Source of the DNA: an uncultured Bacilli bacterium
GTDB taxonomy: Bacteria > Bacillota_I > Bacilli_A > RF39 > UBA660
Assembly (NCBI GenBank): GCA_934085675.1
Contig: CAKOHH010000009.1
Location: 1-46,622 of the forward strand
Direction: 5' to 3'
DNA: 46,622 nt
Positions 1 through 7,011 of the stretch are shown here, one piece after another. The notes below the pieces were generated by a model. It searched no databases. It was not told where the DNA came from and saw nothing but the letters and a program-made list of their open reading frames with translations. Each line of letters opens with the position of its first letter. Positions within the stretch are counted from its first letter, which is position 1. The translations under genes and the position numbers were made by a program.

Positions 1-41
1 AAATTGCTTAAGAAGATATTATATATGTTTCTTAAACTTAT

Positions 42-58
42 TGCACATTAATTGTGCA
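42..58. other. Short inverted repeat upstream of the C39 gene
   Basis: TGCACA and TGTGCA are separated by a 5-base loop. No long T-run follows, so it is not a clear terminator. It may be the end of an upstream gene's terminator or an operator. The rest of 1-173 is AT-rich with no gene and no convincing promoter. Confidence 0.35.
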
Positions 59-173
59 CTTTCAATAAAAATCTACATTTATGAATAATTAGATTTGTCT
101 TTTACTATAAAAGTTTACTCTATTCCGAATGAATGTTAGAATAATATTAAGAATAGCTAGTGTTGGAGGTTGT

Positions 174-1538
174 ATGAAAAAAAGGAATAAAGAGAGTAAG
201 AAATTTTTTCAGAAATTTATTATAGTGTGTTTTATTTTATTGCTTTTATTAGTAATTGCTATAGTTATTTATAAAGTTATTGTTCGTAAAAATATTGGAA
301 GTCATATTAATAATGAAGTTGTTATAGAATATGGTGAAACAGTTATTTTAAATGATATCTTAAAAACTAGTGATGTGGAAAATATTAGGGTTGTTCCTGA
401 ATTAGATACTTTAAAGGAAGTTGGTGATTATGTTATAAAGGTTACCTTAAATAATGAAACTTTTGATGTTAAGGTGTCTATTAAAGATACAGTCTCTCCT
501 AATTTAGAAGTTCAAGATGTGACTAAGTATATAGATGAGGAATTACCTGATGTTAATGATTTTATTGTTTTTTCATCTGATTTGTCAGAATATGAAATAG
601 TTCCTGTTGTACTTGAAAAGAATTTAGGAACTGTTGATGTTGAAATTGTTGCTAGAGATAAATATGGAAATGAAACCAAAAAGAATGCTAAATTCACTTT
701 AATTGAAGATTCAGAACCTCCTGTTTTTTCTGGTTTGTCTTCTATTTCTATTGAAGAAGGAACTCGCATAGATTTAACTGAGGGGGTATCTGCTGTAGAT
801 TCTCGTTATGGAGATGTAGAATTTACATTTGATGATAGTAATGTTTATTATAATACTCCAGGTGAATATGTAATAACTTATTATGCTAAGGACCCTTTAG
901 GAAATGAAACTGTTGCTAATAGAAATATTACAATAACTGCAAAACCTATAGTTTATATGATTAATAATTTTCCCGTGTATAATCAATATCCAAATTATCC
1001 AAATGGTTGTGAAAGCATAGCTTTATATAATTTGCTTAGATATTACGGTATAAATGTAACTCCAGAAGAAATTGTTGAAAGACTGAAAAAGGGAGATGGT
1101 CCTTATTGGAATGGAAATACTTTATATGGAGGAAATCCAGAAATTGAATTTGTTGGAGATCCTCGTGATATTCATGGTTATGGTGTTTATCAAAGACCAA
1201 TTTTGGATGTTGCAAATACTTATAAGTCTGGAATGATAGATTATAATGGACATAGCTTAAATGAAGTATTAGAATTAGTTAAACAACAAATTCCTGTACA
1301 GGTTTGGGTATCTATTAATTTAAAAGATACCGATGTTTGTGCCCGTTGGACTTATGTTCCAACGGGTGAGACTATTAGTTGGATCTGTAATTTACATAGT
1401 GTCGTAATTGTTGGGTATACTGATAGTAGTATATTTGTATCCGATTCTTATACAGGAAAAATTGAAGAATATAATCGAGCTCAATTTGAAAAAATGTATA
1501 ATTTATTCGGCAAGAGGGCTTTATATTATCCAAATTAG
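174..1538 (+). CDS. Membrane-anchored surface protein with Ig-like domains and C-terminal C39-like cysteine peptidase
   Basis: 454 aa from the ATG at 174, which follows GGAGG at 7 bases; an in-frame ATG at 129 has no ribosome binding site. A short basic N-terminus leads into one membrane segment (about residues 12-34). Two bacterial Ig-like/DUF5011-type modules follow (about 95-180 and 183-260, the second with 'YGDVEFTFD' and 'TPGEYVITYYAKDPLGN'). The C-terminal part resembles the Peptidase_C39_2 fold: 'PNGCESIALYNLLRYYG' supplies the likely nucleophile C279, 'LHSVVIVGY' the likely His H408, and D424 lies in 'FVSDS'. The protein should be anchored with its peptidase outside. The target is unknown; a cell-wall or peptide substrate is possible. 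It is followed at 15 bases by a one-TM protein in the same direction, probably an operon. Confidence 0.75.
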   Translation: MKKRNKESKKFFQKFIIVCFILLLLLVIAIVIYKVIVRKNIGSHINNEVVIEYGETVILNDILKTSDVENIRVVPELDTLKEVGDYVIKVTLNNETFDVKVSIKDTVSPNLEVQDVTKYIDEELPDVNDFIVFSSDLSEYEIVPVVLEKNLGTVDVEIVARDKYGNETKKNAKFTLIEDSEPPVFSGLSSISIEEGTRIDLTEGVSAVDSRYGDVEFTFDDSNVYYNTPGEYVITYYAKDPLGNETVANRNITITAKPIVYMINNFPVYNQYPNYPNGCESIALYNLLRYYGINVTPEEIVERLKKGDGPYWNGNTLYGGNPEIEFVGDPRDIHGYGVYQRPILDVANTYKSGMIDYNGHSLNEVLELVKQQIPVQVWVSINLKDTDVCARWTYVPTGETISWICNLHSVVIVGYTDSSIFVSDSYTGKIEEYNRAQFEKMYNLFGKRALYYPN

Positions 1539-1553
1539 AAAGAAGGTAGTATT

Positions 1554-2330
1554 TTGAAGAAAAAAAATTTAGAAATTTTTTTAGGAATTGTTCTTTTATT
1601 AATTGTAATCGGTATATTAGTCTTTTTGTTTTTGCCAAGATCTGAGTTTGAGGAAACGAACAATATTGTTCCTTCTCAAGAATTGAATATCAATTCTGAG
1701 TTAGTTCAAAGGCTTTATAAAATTGCTAATCCTAGCAATGATGGTGGTATTTTAAAAGAGTTATATTCAGATGGACAACCAACAAATGCTTATATATTGG
1801 CTATGGGTGCAATGGAATATATTCGTGATAATATTTCTATAGATGATCCAATGGTTCAAAATATGATGTTTACTGCAACTATTACTAAACAGCAATTAAA
1901 AAAATATATTTATAGGACTTTTGGTGATATTGAATATCAAGATGAGAATTTTTATGTGTTAAATCCTGAATATGGTGTGTGCGGTTTTACATATCAACCT
2001 GAAGCAGAACGTTATGTAAGTTTAAATGGCTGTGGTGGATCAGGTTCTGAAACTTTTTTAAGACAAGTAATATCTGCTAGGCAGGAAGAGAAAGCTATTT
2101 ATATTGTTGAAAAATCTGTTTATGTTTATTTTGAAGGAAATGATTATATAAGTAGAAGGTATATATATAAAGATTGTAGTAAAGAAGAAATGATAGATTA
2201 TCAAGAGGTTGATGCAACCGTAAGTAATCCATTATTTATTGATCCATATTTAGATCAAGCCGCAACTTATGAATATGTTTTTGAAAATAACAATGGTCAG
2301 TATATTTTTAAGGGCTTAATCAAGAAATAA
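1554..2330 (+). CDS. Exported one-TM protein of unknown function, paralogue of the 3349-4059 product
   Basis: 258 aa from a TTG start at 1554, placed after AGAAGG. The N-terminus has a lysine-rich start and one hydrophobic segment (about 6-28), so the bulk should lie outside the membrane. No known domain is recognised. Its body aligns by eye with the product at 3349-4059: the 'NINSELVQRLY' block near the membrane, 'ILKELY', then 'VCGFTY' followed by 'LNGCGG'. C143 and C160 are 17 residues apart, as in the paralogue, and may form a disulfide. It probably shares a transcript with the C39 protein upstream. Confidence 0.7.
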   Translation: MKKKNLEIFLGIVLLLIVIGILVFLFLPRSEFEETNNIVPSQELNINSELVQRLYKIANPSNDGGILKELYSDGQPTNAYILAMGAMEYIRDNISIDDPMVQNMMFTATITKQQLKKYIYRTFGDIEYQDENFYVLNPEYGVCGFTYQPEAERYVSLNGCGGSGSETFLRQVISARQEEKAIYIVEKSVYVYFEGNDYISRRYIYKDCSKEEMIDYQEVDATVSNPLFIDPYLDQAATYEYVFENNNGQYIFKGLIKK

Positions 2331-2339
2331 ATTAAAAAA

Positions 2340-2368
2340 TTGGCTTTTGGAGATAAGTATTGTAAGAT
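2340..2368 (+). promoter_or_regulatory. Candidate promoter
   Basis: TTGGCT (2340-2345), 17-base spacer, TAAGAT (2363-2368). It would start a transcript of about 110 bases that reaches the terminator at 2451-2488 before the next gene. Confidence 0.5.
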
Positions 2369-2450
2369 ATGGCACATAAAATAATTTATTAGAATAACCT
2401 TCAAATAAAAGAGGGGAAAATCACATTAATGTTTGTCATCTTTAGAATAA

Positions 2451-2488
2451 AGGGATTCTAGTGTGTAAAAAGCTAGAGTCCCTTTTTT
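2451..2488 (+). terminator. Intrinsic terminator directly before the 2505 gene
   Basis: An 11-base arm (2451-2461) pairs with 2473-2483 with one G-U pair, followed by six T. It sits only 17 bases before the next ATG, so it either ends a small RNA or acts as an attenuator. Confidence 0.8.
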
Positions 2489-2504
2489 AGTTAGGAAAAT
2501 TCGT

Positions 2505-3035
2505 ATGGATGATTTAATTACTTTAGAAATGGCGTTGAATTTGCTTCAAAAGATTATGTTAGACAATTCTAAGGATGGAAGTAAATTTAATGTGATTTTA
2601 TCAAAGCAAACATATGAAAAGTTTGATACTAAGGAATTGAAGGCAGAAATTAATAATTTGTTCAATGAATATAAAGAGATTACTTATTTGTATCAATTTC
2701 CTAGTAGTCTTACTGCAAGTAAATTCGAGAACAAGGAGCATATGTTAATTAATAATCCGATTGATACAGTTGGCATATCTGTTGAAAGAAAGATTGATAA
2801 ACAAATATGGGCAACTCAATTTTATTACATTTTATTAAAAGTGTCTTCAAAGTTAACGTGGGAAGAAATTTTATATATGACTGGTACTTTTTTTAGAAAT
2901 CAAACTGAAGATACTTTATGTGAAAAAATGTTAATGTGTCGTAATACGTTGAGAGGTATTAAAAAAAGTTGTTTGGTTAAGATGTGGATAGAACTTAAGG
3001 TGTTAAGTGAAGAATATATATATAAAATTAAATAA
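2505..3035 (+). CDS. Hypothetical protein, possibly a phage ArpU/sigma-region-4-like regulator
   Basis: 176 aa; the ATG at 2505 follows AGGAAA. The first 100 residues are not recognised. The last 60 ('KLTWEEILYMTG' onward, with 'TLRGIKKSCLVKMW') have the look of a region-4-type helix-turn-helix ending in the basic 'IKKSCxxK' segment common to phage ArpU/autolysin-regulator proteins. That match is by eye and weak. The adjacent gene at 3056 looks phage-derived, which supports a phage origin. No TM or signal peptide. Confidence 0.45.
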   Translation: MDDLITLEMALNLLQKIMLDNSKDGSKFNVILSKQTYEKFDTKELKAEINNLFNEYKEITYLYQFPSSLTASKFENKEHMLINNPIDTVGISVERKIDKQIWATQFYYILLKVSSKLTWEEILYMTGTFFRNQTEDTLCEKMLMCRNTLRGIKKSCLVKMWIELKVLSEEYIYKIK

Positions 3036-3055
3036 AAATGTAAAGGGTGATATTT

Positions 3056-3304
3056 TTGGATTCTGACATAATAGTTGCTTTGATTAGTGGATTAAGTGTA
3101 GCCTTACCAAGTTTGGCAGCTACGCTTTTTTCGAATCATCAGAGTAATAAAAAAAATGAGGAGAACAAAAAATTAACTATTTATCGACCTAATGAATTAG
3201 AAAAGAAAGTCGATAGGCATAATCATGTTATTGAAAGAGTTTATAAAGTTGAGAACGAAGTGGTAGATCTTAAAGAGGATATAAAAGAATTGCGAGGTAT
3301 ATAA
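3056..3304 (+). CDS. Small phage-type membrane protein (DUF7365/XhlA-like holin accessory)
   Basis: 82 aa from TTG at 3056, spaced 6 bases from AAAGGGTGA; an in-frame GTG at 3047 overlaps that ribosome binding site. The order of elements is typical of small phage lysis-module proteins: an N-terminal membrane segment ('IIVALISGLSVALPSLAATLF'-type region, residues 4-24), then a charged part with 'NELEKKVDRHNHVIERVYKVE' character and a coiled coil ('VVDLKEDIKEL'). Other phage structural, lysin or integrase genes are absent, so it is probably a remnant or domesticated. It follows the 2505 gene at 20 bases. Confidence 0.55.
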   Translation: MDSDIIVALISGLSVALPSLAATLFSNHQSNKKNEENKKLTIYRPNELEKKVDRHNHVIERVYKVENEVVDLKEDIKELRGI

Positions 3305-3348
3305 TGAATAATTTTTTAAATATGATATACTAATATTGGAGAGATATT

Positions 3349-4059
3349 ATGCAAAAATTAAAAAATCGTGGAATAATTTTATTTCTTTTGCTTGTAATAT
3401 TAGTTGTGATTCTTTTAGGAAATTATTTTTATATGAAAAATAGATCTGTAATGTTGGATGTGAATTCTGGTTTGGTTCAAAATCTTTATCAGTCGGTAGT
3501 TCCGAATAAGAATATCTATATTTTAAAGCAATTATATAATGAAAATGGATTATCTAATGAGTATAAGTTAAATATGGGAATTATGAATTTGGTAAATAAT
3601 GGAAATACGGGTATTTTAAATGCTGAGGATGTTGAGAACAGTATAAAAAATATTTTAGGAGATTCCATAGATGTTACACATCAAACAATTCAATTTATGT
3701 TGGGTGATTATTGTGGTTATACGTACAATGAGCAAGAAAAAAAATATATTCCTTTTGATGGATGCGGGAATAGCCCTAATGAGTTTATTTATCAAAAATT
3801 GTTGAGTGCTGCAGAAAATAAAGATAAAATTCTTTTAAAAGAACAAATAATTTATTTTACTTTAGATAGAACTACACATGATGTTAATATTTATAATAAT
3901 GTGAAATCTGAAAAACTGATTGATAATATTCAAAATTTTGATGGTGAATTTACTGAATTAGATTTAGATAATTATATTCAAAAGGGTGCAATTTATGAAT
4001 ATGAATTTATAAAGAAAAAAGGTAATTATTTTTTTACGGGAATTAGGAAAATAGAATAG
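3349..4059 (+). CDS. Exported one-TM protein of unknown function, paralogue of the 1554-2330 product
   Basis: 236 aa; the ATG at 3349 follows GGAGAGAT. One membrane segment (about residues 7-27), remainder probably outside. It shares 'DVNSGLVQNLY', 'ILKQLYN', 'DYCGYTY' and 'FDGCGNS' with the gene at 1554. C122 and C139 keep the same 17-residue interval. A duplication of one ancestral gene with two phage-like genes now between the copies fits the layout. Function unknown. Confidence 0.7.
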   Translation: MQKLKNRGIILFLLLVILVVILLGNYFYMKNRSVMLDVNSGLVQNLYQSVVPNKNIYILKQLYNENGLSNEYKLNMGIMNLVNNGNTGILNAEDVENSIKNILGDSIDVTHQTIQFMLGDYCGYTYNEQEKKYIPFDGCGNSPNEFIYQKLLSAAENKDKILLKEQIIYFTLDRTTHDVNIYNNVKSEKLIDNIQNFDGEFTELDLDNYIQKGAIYEYEFIKKKGNYFFTGIRKIE

Positions 4060-4080
4060 GATGTTTGTTCCTATTTTTTT
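4055..4080 (+). terminator. Intrinsic terminator, first of a tandem pair
   Basis: AATAGGA (4055-4061) pairs with TCCTATT (4069-4075), followed by T's. It overlaps the stop codon of the 3349 gene. Confidence 0.8.
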
Positions 4081-4088
4081 GTTTATTT

Positions 4089-4118
4089 AATATCAGATTC
4101 TTTTCTGATATTTTTTTT
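4089..4118 (+). terminator. Intrinsic terminator, second of a tandem pair
   Basis: AATATCAGA (4089-4097) pairs with TCTGATATT (4104-4112) and runs into T's to 4118. The accessory stretch is thus insulated from lysS by two terminators. Confidence 0.85.
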
Positions 4119-4302
4119 GAATAAAAGAAAATTATGAATGCCCTGAAAGGCGCTAATTCTACCTTCATCTATGCGTGTCAAAATAAAATATTTAAAAGCA
4201 TTGAAATGTAAGTCGGAGAAATAAGTGCCTATGAAGACACATATCATTTAGGTGAAAAAATATAAAATGACTGTTTAGATACTGTTATCATAATTAAATA
4301 GA
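4119..4302. other. Intergenic stretch without an intact gene
   Basis: No complete gene is seen. One plus-strand frame from the ATG at 4134 reads 25 codons, then stays coding-like through stops at 4209, 4263 and 4299. This could be a decayed gene or chance. No known riboswitch core was recognised. Confidence 0.3.
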
Positions 4303-4331
4303 TTGACAAACCATTTCTTTTATGCGAGAAT
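4303..4331 (+). promoter_or_regulatory. Candidate lysS promoter
   Basis: A perfect -35 TTGACA (4303-4308), 17-base spacer, and a poor -10 GAGAAT (4326-4331). It lies just upstream of the T-box leader. The -10 is weak, so the assignment is tentative. Confidence 0.45.
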
Positions 4332-4339
4332 TGAGGTGC

Positions 4340-4584
4340 ATTTGGGAGTTATGTAACTCCGTTATAAAAAAGTGTTGAATGTAGGAGTAGTTATTTATCC
4401 TGTTTCAAAGAGAGATGAGGGTTGGTGTAACTCATTAGCAGAAAATAATGAAAAAAACTACAGGAGCTTAATCGGGTAGTTTCGATAAAAACTTTAAAGA
4501 GCATATTAAAATAATATGAACTAAGGTGGTACCGCGGATTTAACAGTTAATTCGTCCTTAAAGGATGAGTAACTGTTTTTTTAT
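4340..4584 (+). promoter_or_regulatory. T-box leader (tRNA-Lys) controlling lysS
   Basis: The core T-box sequence AAGGTGGTACCGCGG is at 4523-4537. Stem I closes by GTAGTT (4387-4392) with AACTAC (4456-4461). Its AGAGAG/GGTTGGTG region is at 4410-4428. The specifier loop has TGAA followed by AAA (4453-4455), a Lys codon. The bulge TGGT would pair with the 3' end of a tRNA with discriminator A, as in tRNA-Lys. The terminator is formed by 4542-4560 with 4561-4577 and a T-run. A short hairpin (4345-4360) precedes stem I. Uncharged tRNA-Lys should favour antitermination and raise LysRS synthesis. Confidence 0.9.
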
Positions 4585-4600
4585 GGAAAGAGGTAAAACT

Positions 4601-6496
4601 ATGAGAGAATTAACAGAACAAGAAAAAGTAAGAAGAGAAAAGTTAACAGAAATAGCAAAAGTATGTAATCCTTATCCGGATAGTTTTAAAAGAACACATA
4701 CTTTAAAAGAAGCCAAAATGCTAGATGATGGCACAACAGATGTTAGTGTTTGTGGTCGTATTATCTTTATGCGTAAAATGGGAAAATTATCATTTGTTCG
4801 TATTAGAGAGTTAGAAGGGGACTTACAATTAGAACTAAAAGTTGATGAAATTGGCGAAGAAAAATATGATTTCTTCAAAAAATTAATTGATTCAGGTGAT
4901 TTTATTGGGGCAACAGGAGAAATCTTTACTACGCAAACAGGTGAAAAAACTTTACGAGTAAAAGACTATCAATTTTTAGGTAAAGCTTTAAGACCATTAC
5001 CAGAAAAATTTCATGGCCTACAAGACACTGAACTTAAATATCGTAACCGTTATGTCGATTTAATTATGAATCAAGAATCACGTAACGTTTTCTTAGGACG
5101 TAGTAAATTTTATGCTTTTTTACATCGTTATTTAGGAGAAAATGGTTTCTTAGAAGTAGAAACACCTATTATGCAAACCGCAGTAAGTGGTGCTGCAGCT
5201 AAACCATTTTTTACGCATCACAATGCTTTAAATTTAGATATGAATTTAAGAATTGCTCCAGAAACATATTTGAAACAATGTATTGCTGCTGGCTTTGACC
5301 GTGTTTATGAAGTGGCAAAATGTTTCCGTAACGAAGGAATGGATACGGAACATCTTCAAGAATTTACGCAAGTAGAATGGTATGTTGCATACTGGAATTT
5401 TGAAAACACCATTGTTTTCTTCCAAGATTTTATAAAAAATGCTCTATTAGAACTTATTGGCACGACAACAATTAATTATCGTGGTAATGAACTATCTTTT
5501 GATGGTAACTGGGAAAGAATAAACTATATTGCTGCTATGAAAGAATTATTAGGTGACGATTTCCTAGAAATTGAAGAACCTGAAAAATTAAAAGAACTTG
5601 TTATAAATAAAGGTTTATTTACAATGGAAGATTTAAATGAATATAAATCTATTAGTCAAATTATTGACTTTGTTTATAAGAAAAAAATTAGAGCTAATAT
5701 TGTTGGACCAACAATTCTTTATAATTATCCAGCTGTTTTAAAACCACTTGCGAGAAGAAATGATGAAGACAAAAACGCTGTTGATGTTTTCCAAGTTGTT
5801 GTTTGTGGTACAGAAATTTGTAATGCTTATTCAGAATTAGTTGATCCAGAAATTCAAAGAGCTAATTTTGAAGAGCAAGCTAAAGCGAAGAGTCAAGGTG
5901 ATGATGAAACCATGGAACTTGATGAAGATTTTATGGGAGCTATGGAACAAGGAATGCCACCTATCTCTGGTTTAGGTTTTGGTATTGACCGCTTAATGAT
6001 GCTTATTTATAATCAAGAGTCTATTCGTGATGTGGTTTTATTCCCAACTATGAAAAAAGGAAATACAAATAATAAAGAATCTGTGATTAAAACTAATTCT
6101 ATAAAAGAAGAATTAAAAACAGATTTCAGTCATGTTGTCATTGAGCCATTATTTAAAGACTATGTTGATTTTGAAAACTTCAGTGCTTGTGATTTTAGAG
6201 CTGTTAAAGTGAAAGACTGTGTAGCTGTGCCTAAGAGTAAAAAATTATTACAATTTACACTTGATGATGGCACAGGCGTTGATAGAACTATTTTAAGTGG
6301 AATTCATGCTTATTATGAACCAGAAGAATTAATAGGTTCTACTTTAATTGCTATTTTAAATCTACCTCCAAGAGCGATGATGGGAATATCTTCTTGTGGA
6401 ATGCTTCTTTCTTGTGTTCATGAAGAAAATGGAGAAGAAAAGTTAAACTTAATTCAAATTGATAATAATATTCCAGCCGGAGCCAAATTATATTAA
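4601..6496 (+). CDS. lysS: Lysyl-tRNA synthetase, class II, with fused C-terminal tRNA-binding domain
   Basis: 631 aa; charges tRNA-Lys in the cytoplasm. The start is the ATG at 4601 after GGAAAGAGG; an in-frame ATG at 4565 lies inside the T-box terminator and is discarded. The N-terminal OB fold covers about residues 45-140. The class II core follows, with motif 2 around 'FRNEGMDTEHLQEF' and motif 3 'GLGFGIDRL'. Ordinary bacterial LysRS is about 490-500 aa and ends soon after this point. Here a linker rich in K/N/T is followed at about 521-631 by an EMAPII/Trbp111-type module ('ILSGIHAYYEPEEL', 'GMLLSC') of the kind at the C-terminus of MetRS. The extra module should increase tRNA affinity. 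Expression is governed by the T-box upstream. Confidence 0.97.
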   Translation: MRELTEQEKVRREKLTEIAKVCNPYPDSFKRTHTLKEAKMLDDGTTDVSVCGRIIFMRKMGKLSFVRIRELEGDLQLELKVDEIGEEKYDFFKKLIDSGDFIGATGEIFTTQTGEKTLRVKDYQFLGKALRPLPEKFHGLQDTELKYRNRYVDLIMNQESRNVFLGRSKFYAFLHRYLGENGFLEVETPIMQTAVSGAAAKPFFTHHNALNLDMNLRIAPETYLKQCIAAGFDRVYEVAKCFRNEGMDTEHLQEFTQVEWYVAYWNFENTIVFFQDFIKNALLELIGTTTINYRGNELSFDGNWERINYIAAMKELLGDDFLEIEEPEKLKELVINKGLFTMEDLNEYKSISQIIDFVYKKKIRANIVGPTILYNYPAVLKPLARRNDEDKNAVDVFQVVVCGTEICNAYSELVDPEIQRANFEEQAKAKSQGDDETMELDEDFMGAMEQGMPPISGLGFGIDRLMMLIYNQESIRDVVLFPTMKKGNTNNKESVIKTNSIKEELKTDFSHVVIEPLFKDYVDFENFSACDFRAVKVKDCVAVPKSKKLLQFTLDDGTGVDRTILSGIHAYYEPEELIGSTLIAILNLPPRAMMGISSCGMLLSCVHEENGEEKLNLIQIDNNIPAGAKLY

Positions 6497-6499
6497 TTT

Positions 6500-6523
6500 A
6501 GAGTCTATTAAGGGCTCTTTTTC
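6500..6523 (+). terminator. lysS terminator
   Basis: AGAGTC (6500-6505) pairs with GGCTCT (6513-6518) with a G-U pair, followed by T's. Confidence 0.75.
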
Positions 6524-6569
6524 TATGGTTAATAATTCTTTTATAAAATGTGAAAAAACTTTTTAAGAT

Positions 6570-6599
6570 GTGGTTCTTTTAGAACTAACTATAACCCAC
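6570..6599. promoter_or_regulatory. Inverted repeat, possible operator or leader structure
   Basis: GTTCT-TTT-AGAAC (6573-6585) is nested within GTGG (6570-6573) and CCAC (6596-6599). It lies 50-80 bases before an XRE regulator gene and could be an autoregulatory site. A possible -10 (TACAAT, 6629-6634) follows. Confidence 0.3.
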
Positions 6600-6651
6600 G
6601 GTCAATGTTATCGCTCTTTTTTCTTCGATACAATTAATTTGGGTGTTGTGA

Positions 6652-6915
6652 ATGAATCATTATGATAAAATGCTTAATTTAGCAAATAATATTAAAAGAT
6701 ATCGTTTAGAAAGAGGGCTTACACAAGAAGCTTTTGCTGAAATGATAAATAAAACGGCTAATTATGTTAGTCAATTAGAAAATGCACATAAAGGAATTCA
6801 ACTTAGAACAGTATTTGATATTGCAGATGCTTTAGAAGTTCCTGTCAAAGAATTATTTACCGAATGTGCCCCAGTTGTGGGTAAAATTACAAAATACAAG
6901 AAGGTTCACCATTAA
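6652..6915 (+). CDS. XRE-family helix-turn-helix regulator
   Basis: 87 aa; the ATG at 6652 follows a weak GGGTGTTG. Residues 12-65 form a complete HTH_3 domain ('LTQEAFAEMINKTANYVSQLE', then 'TVFDIADALEVPVKELF'). The C-terminus is a short basic tail. It is a soluble single-domain DNA-binding protein and stands as its own unit with a terminator overlapping its stop codon. Its target is unknown; the inverted repeat at 6570-6599 is a candidate. Confidence 0.85.
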   Translation: MNHYDKMLNLANNIKRYRLERGLTQEAFAEMINKTANYVSQLENAHKGIQLRTVFDIADALEVPVKELFTECAPVVGKITKYKKVHH

Positions 6916-6928
6916 TCTTCTTTTTTTT
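6898..6928 (+). terminator. Terminator of the XRE gene
   Basis: AAGAAG (6898-6903) pairs with CTTCTT (6917-6922), followed by T's. It overlaps the end of the coding sequence. Confidence 0.7.
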
Positions 6929-6982
6929 CACAGAAATTTCATCAAACGACATCTTAAAAGGTCTTTAAAATACTAACTTTTG

Positions 6983-6991
6983 TGCTATAAT
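6983..6991 (+). promoter_or_regulatory. Extended -10 promoter of the transporter gene
   Basis: TGC directly before a perfect TATAAT (6986-6991); no good -35. The start codon is about 20 bases downstream. Confidence 0.6.
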
Positions 6992-7011
6992 TTAAATGGA
7001 GGAGGATTAGG

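Noticed and set aside
4119..4302. Known riboswitch upstream of the T-box
   Set aside because: I compared it from memory with lysine, SAM, TPP, purine, glycine, preQ1, fluoride and guanidine motifs and found no core match.
4565..4600. Earlier lysS start at 4565
   Set aside because: It lies in the T-box terminator stem and has no ribosome binding site; the ATG at 4601 follows GGAAAGAGG.
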